Both the position numbers and the translations under genes were made by a program. Shown here piece after piece: positions 17,529 through 25,288 of a stretch of 54,588 bases of DNA. Source of the DNA: Deinococcus aquiradiocola (lineage in GTDB: Bacteria > Deinococcota > Deinococci > Deinococcales > Deinococcaceae); NCBI RefSeq assembly GCF_014646915.1, contig NZ_BMOE01000017.1, forward strand, positions 1 through 54,588, written 5' to 3'. How positions within the stretch are numbered: position 1 is the first letter of the stretch; each line of letters opens with the position of its first letter. The notes under the pieces were generated by a model, which worked only from the letters and a program-made list of their open reading frames with translations, did no database searches and had not been told where the DNA came from.

Positions 17529-18381
17529 TCAAGCGGCGTTGCGAGCATTCGCCGTTGACGTCAGTGTAGACCAAGGCGTGGCGTAGCCGAGCGCCGAATG
17601 ACGGCGCTCGTGGTTGTACCAGCGGTGAACGTCCGGCATGGCCGCCCGCACATCGGCCATGGACTGCCAGTCCTGCCAGAAAGCGAACTGATATTTGTAC
17701 GTTCGGTTGAGGCGTTCCAGGAGCCCTGTACCTCCCGGCTGGGAGACCTTGCAGCGCACCCAGCTGCCATACTTCAAACAGCCCTGTTGAAAGAGGTTAC
17801 TGGTGAAATCGCTGCCCCCATCGCTCTGTACCAGGATGGCCGCATGGTGTCCCTCTGCACGCAGCACGGCGACCGCTTCGTCAAGCGTCAGCTTGGCGAG
17901 GTGCATGGACAGGCTCCGCACGACCCGGCTGGACAGCACCACCCGTGAAATGACGTCCAGCACGAAGTAGATCCAACAGACCCCATCAGGAAGCGACAAC
18001 CGTGTTGCGTCGATTTGCACTCGTCGACCTACAGGCCAATCTTGCGGCACAGAAACCTTCGGTGAAGGTTTCCGGGTCTTCCGAGGCAGCGGTGGGTGGA
18101 GATGCAGCTCGCCCAAGGCCACGCGGATCTTGTGCAATCCGATCTCCTCGCCCTGGGCCTTGAGTCCTGATACAGCAATCGGTATCCGGAGGTGGGGTGT
18201 TGCAGCGCCGCCTGGCGCACCTTCTCGTAGAGCGCGTCGCGGTACTGCTGCTTGGCACAACGTGCTGGCGCGTTGTGCTGATGGTCCCGTAACCGCCAGT
18301 TAGGCACGCTGGCATACTGAGCGAACCGTCGTAGGCTGAGTTGGGGTCGGCTCTGCCAGAGGACGATCAGATCAATCAGCG
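17529..18381 (-). pseudogene. IS3-family transposase OrfB (DDE integrase), frameshifted
   Basis: The C-terminal two thirds (stop at 17529) form an intact rve/DDE core: VQIDATRLSLPDG (first Asp), ILVQSDGGSDFTSNLF (second Asp) and GTGLLERLNRTYKYQF (catalytic Glu), ending WYNHERRHSALGYATP. The N-terminal third (QYRDALYEKVRQAALQHPTS GYRLL) lies in a different frame, with the break near 18160. OrfB normally is produced by programmed frameshifting from orfA, but this break is inside orfB and looks like a mutation. Confidence 0.8.
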
Positions 18382-18707
18382 TCAGAGCCGCCGCACTTTT
18401 CGCGCAATATCCAACTCCAGTTCCTTTTCGGCCACGATGCGCTTGAGACGGTCATTCTCCCGTTCGAGGCTGGTCACGCCCTGATCCTGACGGTCGCCAG
18501 AGAGGCGGGCAGGCCCCATACAGGTGCCGTTCTGCCCAAGACGCGGGCACGGCCCGCCTCCAGGAATTGGGTTTTCCAAGTGTGGATCAGGCTTTCATTG
18601 ACCCCATGCTGACGGGCCGCTTCCGCAACGCCGAGTTCACCTCGCAGCACGTTCAGAATGATGGCTTCCTTGACGTCGGTGCTCCAGGTCTTGCGTTGTT
18701 TCCCCAT
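18382..18707 (-). pseudogene. IS3-family OrfA (HTH_Tnp_1), frameshifted
   Basis: From ATG 18707, MGKQRKTWSTDVKEAIILNV followed by GVAEAARQHGVNESLIHTWK is the helix-turn-helix part of an IS3 OrfA. After LGRT the frame is lost; the leucine-zipper part (SLERENDRLKRIVAEKELEL, ending RKVRRL) continues in another frame. A single-base change near 18541-18548 separates them. Confidence 0.75.
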
Positions 18708-18773
18708 GGTGATCTCCAGTGTGCTCGTCCCTCGTCTCAAAAGGGTCAAGATTTGGAAGTCATTCGTGGAGCA

Positions 18774-19235
18774 CTACCTAAGCAGCAGCGCGAAGGACGG
18801 CACGAGATGCGGCCCCAGCCCGAAGGCTCGCCAGATCCGACGGACCGCACTCTGCGTCATCCCACTGGCCTGTGCCATGCTGCGGGTGCTCCAGTGGGAT
18901 TCGCCTTCTGGCACGGTGTCCAGTGCGAGATGCACGACCCACTCGATGGCCTCATCCTGGAGCGTTCGTGGCGCGCCCAGATCGGGCGCGCCACTCAACC
19001 CTTTCAACCGCTGGGCCACGAAGCGTTTGCGCCAGGTGCCAACCGTGTCGTCACACCGGCCGACCTGCGCACCGAGCTCTGCGAGCGTCCACTCCGGATG
19101 ATCTGCGCCCAGCAGAATCACCTTCGCACGGGTCGCCAAACCCCGAGGGTTTTGGCGACGTCGGACCAAGCCGCTCAACACTCGGCGTTCGTCGGCGCTC
19201 AAGATCGGAACGGGGGATGGACGGCCGCGATGCAT
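18774..19235 (-). pseudogene. IS630-family transposase, N-terminal half only
   Basis: A 153-codon frame from 19235 encodes the N-terminal HTH half of an IS630 transposase: ADERRVLSGLVRRRQNPRGL, ATRAKVILLGADHPEWTLAE, VGRCDDTVGTWRKRFV, and the linker SHWSTRSMAQASGMTQSAVR. It stops after FGLGPHLVPSFALL; the whole DDE catalytic part is missing. The truncation coincides with the right end of the IS3 element, and the missing half is not found on its other side, so a deletion followed or accompanied the insertion. Confidence 0.8.
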
Positions 19236-19656
19236 GCGCCATTTCCGCCCTCAAATTACGCCGGCTGATCCCAGCGTTCTTCCAGATCAGACCACTCGAA
19301 GTCCTCCATGAAACACCACCCCAGATCCCTCTCCAGACGTTCCATGTTCATTCCATCTTGACCCGGTAGAACAGTGCCAGGCAGGCGATAAATGCATGGG
19401 TGAGACATCGAGGGTCGGTCAGTCGACGGGCCGTTCCGCATGTTCTGTTCATCGTAGGAGTTGCTCTGTCTGTCGGTGAGCACCGTATCCACCGTCTGAT
19501 CTGAGGCCACGCCGGTGTCACCCGTTCGGTGCATCGAAGGCCTGGCAACGATGAGGGTACCGCCGCTTCCCGGCTCTCAGTCGAGCTGAGACCAGCTGTA
19601 TGTCCGTATCGGCCTCACGAATTCACTCACAAGTTAGGCAGAACAGGAGGAGAACC
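19236..19656. other. Intergenic, upstream of the peptide operon
   Basis: No convincing gene. A 92-codon frame on the minus strand (19256-19534) ends MERLERDLGWCFMEDFEW..., acidic and unrecognised; I do not regard it as supported. The promoter for the precursor-peptide operon should be here, but no strong -35/-10 pair stands out. Confidence 0.4.
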
Positions 19657-19824
19657 ATGCATCACTTCGGAGCAACGTTTGAAGCGGTTGAGGTCAAGCC
19701 TTTGCTGGCACAGAGCGAGCTGAGCTTTCAGCCCCTCGATGAGCTGAACACTGCCAGCGACGAATCTGCGGCCATCGGATTGGTCGCTGGACTGCTGCTG
19801 GTGGCCATCGTCTGCTCCTCCTGA
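19657..19824 (+). CDS. Putative RiPP precursor peptide 1 (55 aa)
   Basis: A small ORF with a perfect AGGAGG (19646-19651) placed for ATG 19657. The acidic N-terminal part (residues 1-37: FEAVEVKPLLAQSELSFQPL, DELNTASDESAA) looks like a leader; the C-terminal part (IGLVAGLLLVAIVCSS) is a hydrophobic, Gly/Leu/Val-rich core ending in Cys-Ser-Ser. A second peptide of the same plan follows 52 bases later, and the operon continues with an M50 protease, a ThiF/MccB-like enzyme and an ABC exporter, as expected for a modified, cleaved and exported peptide. The hydrophobic core suggests a membrane-active bacteriocin. The product type is unknown; a small membrane protein is the alternative. Confidence 0.75.
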   Translation: MHHFGATFEAVEVKPLLAQSELSFQPLDELNTASDESAAIGLVAGLLLVAIVCSS

Positions 19825-19876
19825 AGACATTCTCCTGCCTGACCGCCAGGACGGCCCACGTCCGGAAGGAGCTGTG

Positions 19877-20032
19877 ATGGAACTCACGACGATCCAAGCT
19901 GCTGAACGTCCCACCGCCGAGCTGGAACTGATCGAGCTCACGCCGCTCGATGTGGCCGGTGATTTCGCCGACTTCCTGACTGGACTGGGGACCGGCATCG
20001 CCATCGGCATGCTGCTCTGCGGCGGAGCCTGA
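19877..20032 (+). CDS. Putative RiPP precursor peptide 2 (51 aa)
   Basis: GGAAGGAG (19863-19870) precedes ATG 19877. Like peptide 1, an acidic leader-like half (IQAAERPTAELELIELTPLD) is followed by a hydrophobic glycine-rich core (FLTGLGTGIAIGMLLCGGA) with GxxxG-type spacing and one Cys near the C-terminus, followed by Gly-Gly-Ala. Both peptides share E-L-(x)n-PLD...D/S..A spacing before the core. Two unlike cores from one operon suggest a two-component bacteriocin. The paired C-terminal Cys tails (CSS, CGGA) are candidate sites for the ThiF-like enzyme. Assignment is from composition and context. Confidence 0.75.
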   Translation: MELTTIQAAERPTAELELIELTPLDVAGDFADFLTGLGTGIAIGMLLCGGA

Positions 20033-20171
20033 GCCTCAACCAGCTCTAAGGTGCGGCTCCACGGTCCAGTTGAAGGTACGTCCGCGTGCCTTCGCGCTCG
20101 GATCCGTGGAGCTGATTTCATGTTCGGCACAGTAAATTCCGACAGCTGCTCTCGGTGACAGGGGATGACGT

Positions 20172-21344
20172 ATGACCGACGGAATGCTCCCAGAACGAAA
20201 TGACTTTTCTTCGCGCCCGCCTGCATGGTCGCGTGAAATTGATATCGGTGAGGAAGTCGCCGCTGGCCAGGTCGCGGTGAGGGTGGGTGAGCGGTTCTTC
20301 ACGGTCGGAACGACCCTGAAGGACATTCTTCAGGACCTGAAGGGGTCGGACCTCCGTGCCGAAGTGGGCGCGACCGCAACGCGCCTGAGCGTACGGTTGT
20401 CGGTCTCGCAGGCTCAGCAGCTGGCGGCGCAACTGCTGAGCTATCTCGCGCGTGAGTCCGGGCCGCGGCGGTTGTGGCGGCAGATTCAGCGGGGCTTCGT
20501 CAAGATTCCGCTGGTCTATCCCACGCAGGACTGGACCGACAGGTGGCGTGGACGTGTGCTTACGCCTTTCACGGTCGCGGGAAGCGTCCTGCTGCTCGTC
20601 CTGTCGATGGTCGTCATCGTGAGCCGGATCAACACCCTCCCGGTCGCCATGGGGCAGACCCTCCCGTGGACCAGTTACCTGACGCTGTGGAGTCTGTTCA
20701 CGCTGACCACAGTGGTTCATGAACTCGGGCACGCCCTGGTGGCGGCACACTTCGGGATCCGGACACGCTCGATGGGGATCGCGATCTTCGTTCTGCAGCC
20801 CGCCGGGTACGCGGACGTCAGCAACGGCTGGCTGAGCAGTTCGCGGGCCCGGCTGTACACCGCGCTGGGCGGATTCATGGCTCAGGTGGTTCCCCTGTTC
20901 ATCTTCAGCCTGGCCTGGGCCGCGACGCACCAGTCGATCTTCGGGTATTACTGCGTGACGAACCTGGGCTTTTTCGCCATCAACATGATTCCGCTGCTCA
21001 GAACAGACGGGTACTGGGTACTGGTCAACCTTTTGAATGAGCCGGCACTCATGCAGAGCTGTCTTCAGGAGCTGCACGGGGCGGTCCGGGATCCGCTTCA
21101 GTTCGCGCAGCGTCCGGGCAGGCGACAACTGTACGCCGTGCTTGGGCTCGCTTCCCTGATGTACACCGTGGGGACCTACCTCCTGGGGGCCGGATACCTG
21201 CTTTCGTACCTGCCCGCACGTGTTCAGTTGCTCGCACCGCTCGTGCCCGTGACTGGGCTCCTGTACTTTGCCGTGCGCTGGGGGATCAGGGCCGCCCGAA
21301 GCCGCCAGCGTCAGCGACCAAACGCGCTAGGAGAAGCCGTATGA
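20172..21344 (+). CDS. Membrane M50 zinc metalloprotease with PqqD-like N-terminus (peptide maturation)
   Basis: A 390-aa protein with several membrane segments. The zinc motif HELGH is at 183-187 in a membrane-embedded helix, and PLLRTDGYWVLVN near 280-290 supplies the third ligand (Asp). Residues 22-95 (EEVAAGQVAVRVGERFFTVG, LKDILQDLKGSD...) resemble a PqqD-like precursor-recognition domain. This layout matches M50 proteins in RiPP loci such as YydH of the yydFGHIJ epipeptide operon. It probably cuts the leader of the two small peptides upstream, within the membrane. The 140-base gap before it contains an imperfect long-range stem (GGCTCCACGG...CCGTGGAGC) that may tune readthrough. Its stop overlaps the next start. 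Confidence 0.8.
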   Translation: MTDGMLPERNDFSSRPPAWSREIDIGEEVAAGQVAVRVGERFFTVGTTLKDILQDLKGSDLRAEVGATATRLSVRLSVSQAQQLAAQLLSYLARESGPRRLWRQIQRGFVKIPLVYPTQDWTDRWRGRVLTPFTVAGSVLLLVLSMVVIVSRINTLPVAMGQTLPWTSYLTLWSLFTLTTVVHELGHALVAAHFGIRTRSMGIAIFVLQPAGYADVSNGWLSSSRARLYTALGGFMAQVVPLFIFSLAWAATHQSIFGYYCVTNLGFFAINMIPLLRTDGYWVLVNLLNEPALMQSCLQELHGAVRDPLQFAQRPGRRQLYAVLGLASLMYTVGTYLLGAGYLLSYLPARVQLLAPLVPVTGLLYFAVRWGIRAARSRQRQRPNALGEAV

Positions 21345-22300
21345 CCATGACGTATCAACTCAATCCCTTCAAGTTCCGCGCCCTGCATCAGGGGCTGATT
21401 CTGCTGGGATCACCGCACAGTGCGGTCACCCTGCCCTACCACCCGCGGCTGGAATTCCTGCTGCATCAGCGTGAGGTGAGTGCGGCGGACCTGGCACTCC
21501 TCACGGATCAGGAAAGGGCCGTGCTGGTCCGGGAACATGTTTTTATCGACTGGACGTCCACCAATGAGAGTCTGGTCGATCGGCAGCTCGGGTTCTTTTC
21601 GTTGTGTGGTGACGGTGAAGCGGAACAGCTGTACCAGGACCGACTCGCCGGTGCGCGTGTGGCCGTGCTGGGGGTCGGTGGGCTGGGTTCGCAGGTGGCG
21701 TACATTCTGGCCACTGCCGGCGTCGGGGAACTGGTGCTGTGCGATTACGACGTGGTGGAGCGCTCCAATCTCAACAGGCAGATCCTGTACACGGAAGACA
21801 GCCTGGGGCAGCTGAAGGTAGATGCGGCCCAGCAGGCGCTGAGCCGGATCGCGCCACAGGTGAAGGTCAGCGTCCGGAACACGCAGTTGCTCGACCGTGA
21901 CACGGTGGCCGAACTGGTGCGCGGCTGCGACGTGGTCGTGCGTGCCGTGGATCAGCCGTTCGGCATCGCCTTCGAGATCGACGAGGCCTGCCGTTCGCTG
22001 GGGATTCCGCACATTGGGGGCGGTTTCGTGGAGACGGTCTGTACGGCCGGGCCGTTCTGCACGCCTGAAAGCGTGCCACTGAACGCCAGTCTGGGCGGGA
22101 AGGACTTCACGGCGGCCTCCTACTACAAGGGCCCGGTGCTCGGCCCGCTCGCCTTCTGGCTGGCGTCCTACGTCACGTCCGACATCATCCGGTACCTGAC
22201 CAGGGTGGCGCCTCCGCAACTGCTCGACCGGGCGGTGCTGCTCGATTGGCTGACTGGCCGCATGTTCGTGCAGGATCTGCGCTTGCCGCAGACGGTCTGA
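21341..22300 (+). CDS. ThiF/MccB-like E1-type adenylating enzyme
   Basis: AGGAG precedes ATG 21341, overlapping the protease stop (ATGA). The 319-aa protein has an N-terminal domain of about 100 residues (NPFKFRALHQGLILLGSP...) comparable to the peptide clamp of MccB, then an E1 Rossmann domain: VAVLGVGGLGSQVAYILATA (nucleotide loop), VLCDYDVVERSNLNRQILY (Asp and Arg contacts to ATP) and a Lys in LGQLKVDAAQQAL. Two Cys in CTAGPFCTPE could bind metal or act catalytically, but the usual pair of CxxC zinc motifs is absent. ThiF-family enzymes activate peptide C-termini as acyl adenylates (MccB also forms an N-P bond). Here it probably modifies the precursor peptides' C-terminal ends. Confidence 0.8.
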   Translation: MTMTYQLNPFKFRALHQGLILLGSPHSAVTLPYHPRLEFLLHQREVSAADLALLTDQERAVLVREHVFIDWTSTNESLVDRQLGFFSLCGDGEAEQLYQDRLAGARVAVLGVGGLGSQVAYILATAGVGELVLCDYDVVERSNLNRQILYTEDSLGQLKVDAAQQALSRIAPQVKVSVRNTQLLDRDTVAELVRGCDVVVRAVDQPFGIAFEIDEACRSLGIPHIGGGFVETVCTAGPFCTPESVPLNASLGGKDFTAASYYKGPVLGPLAFWLASYVTSDIIRYLTRVAPPQLLDRAVLLDWLTGRMFVQDLRLPQTV

Positions 22301-22303
22301 GCG

Positions 22304-22693
22304 GTGCCTCCCACCGCGGCCTCCAGCGGGCGCCATGGCCAGTTGCTGGCTGGCCTGGGACTCAGCCTGCTGACAGGCGTCGCCTGTGGCGTGGTCGAAG
22401 TCCAGCACACCGGGGGACTCTGGCCGACGCTGCTGCCGGTCTTCGTGCTGCTCCTCCTGATCGGGTGGCCGGCAGCGCCCGGAGCCGGTGACGGGCGAAC
22501 AGGACTGTTCGCCGCTGTTTTCGGGCTCGGATTGACGGGGGTGGTGGCCGTCCAGTTCGTGCTGTCCAGTTCCGGCAACCTGATCTTTCGGGTGGGGGCC
22601 GGGGTGGTGGCGGTGGCGCTGTGCATGCTGCTGCTCAGCGTGCTGGTCATGCTGACGCGCTGGAGCGTCCGGAGTTTCGTTCACTCATTCTGA
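22304..22693 (+). CDS. Small integral membrane protein of the peptide operon
   Basis: GTG-started, 129 aa, 3 bases after the ThiF-like gene. Four hydrophobic stretches (LLAGLGLSLLTGVACGVV; LLPVFVLLLLIGWPA; LFAAVFGLGLTGVVAVQFVL; VGAGVVAVALCMLLLSVLVM) with few charges indicate a four-helix membrane protein. No family recognised. In bacteriocin operons such proteins often give immunity or help the exporter; that is inference from position. Confidence 0.65.
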   Translation: MPPTAASSGRHGQLLAGLGLSLLTGVACGVVEVQHTGGLWPTLLPVFVLLLLIGWPAAPGAGDGRTGLFAAVFGLGLTGVVAVQFVLSSSGNLIFRVGAGVVAVALCMLLLSVLVMLTRWSVRSFVHSF

Positions 22694-22706
22694 TCGGGGA
22701 GGATGT

Positions 22707-23270
22707 ATGCAGGCAGAGATGGTGCAGGGCGGTCTGTTCGATGTCAGAAAACCTGTGTGGCCGGCCGTGGTGGTCTCGGGTCTCCTCCGGGGCCTCCTCG
22801 GAACAATCGTCTTCTTCAACCTGATTTCGCAGCTGGCCTTCGGCAGCGTCGCCTTCTTCATGGGCGTGCTCGGCGGCCTGGTCGGGAATCTGGCCTTCCT
22901 GGGCGTGGTCGGCCTGATCTGCAGCCTGGTGACGCAGAGTGGGGGGCAGGCCTACCGCATCTACGCCCGCTCCTTCCTCGTCGCGGTCGTGCTGTACCTG
23001 ATCGCGCTGCCTGTCCTGATCTACTTCATGCCGCAGATTCCGGCGGGCGCGTCGTTGAGTGAGCTGACCGGGACCCGCGCGGCCATGACCGCCATGCGCA
23101 CCAGCGTCGCCATGGAAACCTACCGGTACACCCAGCTGCTGATCTTCAGCGTACAGATGGTGTTCACCTATTTCGGACTGGCCAGAAGTGTCTCCGCCGT
23201 CCGTGCCGGTGCCGCTGTGCTGATCTGCCTCGCCATCTATCTCGGGCTGTTCATCGCCCGGATCATCTGA
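22707..23270 (+). CDS. Yip1-like membrane protein
   Basis: A 187-aa protein after a strong GGGGAGG. A short cytoplasmic start (VQGGLFDVRKPVWPAVVVSG) precedes about five membrane helices; the pattern PVWPAVV...LLRGLLG and central NLAFLGVVGLICSLVTQ resembles YIP1-family proteins. YIP1 proteins are common next to HlyD/ABC exporters, including the Bacillus YknWXYZ system, where the Yip1 protein YknW interacts with the MacAB-like exporter. A similar role with the MacA/MacB genes that follow directly is likely. Confidence 0.6.
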   Translation: MQAEMVQGGLFDVRKPVWPAVVVSGLLRGLLGTIVFFNLISQLAFGSVAFFMGVLGGLVGNLAFLGVVGLICSLVTQSGGQAYRIYARSFLVAVVLYLIALPVLIYFMPQIPAGASLSELTGTRAAMTAMRTSVAMETYRYTQLLIFSVQMVFTYFGLARSVSAVRAGAAVLICLAIYLGLFIARII

Positions 23271-23276
23271 GCGGTC

Positions 23277-24548
23277 ATGTCGGCCCGTGAGCTCCATGAC
23301 CTTGATCAGGCTTCCGCCCTGCGTGCGGACCGCCCGATGCAGTCGCGTCCCTTCAACTGGCGCTGGGTCTACGCAGGCGTGATCGTCGCCTGTCTGGGCG
23401 TGACCGGTGTCGTCATCGACATGAAACTCCGGAGTCCCCTGCCGCAGGTGTTGCTGGTGACCCGCGTGGTGCCGAGCACCTTTCAGCGGCAGGTGAAGGG
23501 CTCCGGTGCCGTGGAGGGGGACCGGCTGGTGACCGGATTCAGGACGCCCGGCGTCGTGCGTCAATTGAATGTGAAAGAAGGCGACCACGTCCACCGGCAT
23601 CAGCTGCTCGCACAGACCGACGACCTGCTGCAGCGTCAGGCGCTGATGGCCGCGCAGTTCAGTGCGCAGACGCTCCGTTCGAGCCTCGTGGAGCAGGCCA
23701 GGCTTCACGACATCACCCTGACCCGCCTCTCTCTCCAGCTGGCCCAGGCGCGTCATGACGCGGCGGGCGCGAGTGCCGTGTACGCGGTCGGTGGCCTCTC
23801 CGCTCAGGACCTCGGCAAGGCGCAGCAGACCCTCCGGGGACTGGAGCTGGACGTGCAGCGGGAGATGGCAGACAACAGTGACCAGCAGAGTTCCCTGCGT
23901 CAGCAGCTCGCGCAGGCTCAGGAGAACGTCGTTCAGGCGACCCGGAACCTTCAGGACACCCGGATCTACGCGCCGGTGGACGGCACGGTGTCGCGGGTCG
24001 GGTACAACGTACGGCAGGACTCAGGCGCCGGGTCGATCGAACTGTACGCCGACCGGACCGGGCGGGTGAGGGTTGACGTGCCGGAGGCCGTCGTCGCTCA
24101 GGTCAAGCCGGGGCAGGCGGTGCAGGTGAACCTGCTGGCAGACGGCCCAGCCTTCAGCGGGCGCGTCTCGCGTGTCGCGTCGGTCGCCAGCGCCACCCAG
24201 GGGGGGAATGCCGTGGTTCCGGTCACGATCCGGATCTCGCCCTGGCCGGCGGCGTTGAAGCCTGGCCTCTCGACCGACGCGACCATCACGACACTCACGC
24301 TGCCGCACGCCACGGTCGTCCCGATCGAGTCGGTGGTGCAGGACGAGCAGGATCCGGGTGTGGTGCGGGTGTGGGTGGTGGACGCCGACCGGACCGTGCA
24401 CCGCCGGACCGTGACCATGCTGGCCCGGAACACCATCAACGCGGCGGTCTCCGGTCTGAAATCCGGTGAGCTTGTCGTCCGCTCCCCGGGCGATGCGGGG
24501 GCCCTGCGGGACGGGATCACGGTCACGGCACAGCTGGCACCGAAATGA
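23277..24548 (+). CDS. MacA/HlyD-type membrane fusion subunit
   Basis: A 423-aa periplasmic adaptor. One N-terminal membrane helix (VYAGVIVACLGVTGVVI) is followed by a beta-barrel/lipoyl half (GVVRQLNVKEGDHVHRHQLL), a coiled-coil hairpin rich in Gln/Leu/Ala (about 115-215), the second lipoyl half (TRIYAPVDGTVSRVGY) and a beta-barrel to the end. This is the layout of MacA and YknX. It links the ABC permease to the outer layers of the envelope. Starts 6 bases after the Yip1-like gene and overlaps the ATPase gene by 4 bases. Confidence 0.9.
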   Translation: MSARELHDLDQASALRADRPMQSRPFNWRWVYAGVIVACLGVTGVVIDMKLRSPLPQVLLVTRVVPSTFQRQVKGSGAVEGDRLVTGFRTPGVVRQLNVKEGDHVHRHQLLAQTDDLLQRQALMAAQFSAQTLRSSLVEQARLHDITLTRLSLQLAQARHDAAGASAVYAVGGLSAQDLGKAQQTLRGLELDVQREMADNSDQQSSLRQQLAQAQENVVQATRNLQDTRIYAPVDGTVSRVGYNVRQDSGAGSIELYADRTGRVRVDVPEAVVAQVKPGQAVQVNLLADGPAFSGRVSRVASVASATQGGNAVVPVTIRISPWPAALKPGLSTDATITTLTLPHATVVPIESVVQDEQDPGVVRVWVVDADRTVHRRTVTMLARNTINAAVSGLKSGELVVRSPGDAGALRDGITVTAQLAPK

Positions 24549-25288
24549 GCACCCTGACCGCTCCTGAACGGCCGCCAGCCGGGGTCCGCTCGCCGCTGCC
24601 CATCATCAGCATGACCGGCGTCGGGAAAACCTACGGTCAGGAGGGCCGAACGGGCGCGCCCCTCGTGCGGGTGCTCCGCGACGTCGACCTGGAGGTGCGG
24701 CCGGGTGAATACGCGGCCGTGATCGGTCCCAGCGGGTCCGGGAAATCCACCCTGATGCACCTGATCGGTCTGCTTGATCGTCCCAGCCAGGGAGAGTACC
24801 TTTTCGGACAGCAGCGGGTGCAGGAGATGTCCACCGAACACCTGTCTCGTCAGCGCAACCGGAGCATCGGGTTCGTCTTCCAGACCTTCTTCCTGCTTCC
24901 CAAGTTGACTGTCCTCCAGAACGTCGTGCTGCCCCTTCGCCTGCGGGGTGCGTCCAGACCCGAGAGTGAGGCCCTGGCACGGCAGTACCTGGAGCGGCTC
25001 GGCATGCTGCGGTGGAGTTCGTCCCGGCCCCCGCAGCTGTCCGGCGGACAGAAGCAGCGGGTGGTGATCGCGAGGGCCCTCGCTCAGCAGCCAGCGGTGA
25101 TTCTGGCGGACGAGCCCACCGGTAACCTGGATTCAGGTGCCACCCTCGACATCATGCAGGTCTTCGACGACCTGCATGCCCTGGGGACGACCATCATCAC
25201 GGTGACCCACGACCTGGCCGTCGCCCGCCGTGCGCAGCGCGTCATTCAGGTCGCGGACGGGACGGTGATCAGCGGTGGCACCGACTGA
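24545..25288 (+). CDS. MacB/LolD-type ABC transporter ATPase
   Basis: A 247-aa ATP-binding subunit: Walker A IGPSGSGKSTLMHL, Q-loop VFQTFFLLPKLTV, signature QLSGGQKQRVVIARA, Walker B VILADEPTGNLDSG, and H-loop ITVTHDL. The A-loop Tyr and the insert after it (EGRTGAPLVRVLRDVDLEV) fit the MacB/LolD (type VII mechanotransmission) group. It energises the permease encoded next; both genes overlap, indicating coupled translation. The likely cargo is the mature peptide. Confidence 0.95.
   Translation: MSTLTAPERPPAGVRSPLPIISMTGVGKTYGQEGRTGAPLVRVLRDVDLEVRPGEYAAVIGPSGSGKSTLMHLIGLLDRPSQGEYLFGQQRVQEMSTEHLSRQRNRSIGFVFQTFFLLPKLTVLQNVVLPLRLRGASRPESEALARQYLERLGMLRWSSSRPPQLSGGQKQRVVIARALAQQPAVILADEPTGNLDSGATLDIMQVFDDLHALGTTIITVTHDLAVARRAQRVIQVADGTVISGGTD

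Larger units (their letters stand above)
17460..18780 (-). mobile_element. IS3-family insertion sequence (degenerate)
   Basis: About 1.3 kb carrying orfA and orfB on the minus strand, both frameshifted. The boundaries are approximate because terminal inverted repeats could not be fixed; the right edge is inferred from where the IS630 transposase reading breaks (about 18785), the left from the end of the hairpin module. It appears to have inserted into or next to an IS630 copy and is no longer autonomous. Confidence 0.7.

Noticed and set aside
19256..19534. Minus-strand 92-codon frame upstream of the peptide operon
   Set aside because: No RBS, no recognisable domain; acidic tail could be chance. 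Left as unannotated intergenic DNA.
21410..22684. Minus-strand frame of 424 codons over the ThiF-like gene
   Set aside because: Composition (His/Gln/Arg-rich) and full overlap with the E1-type enzyme show it is an antisense frame.
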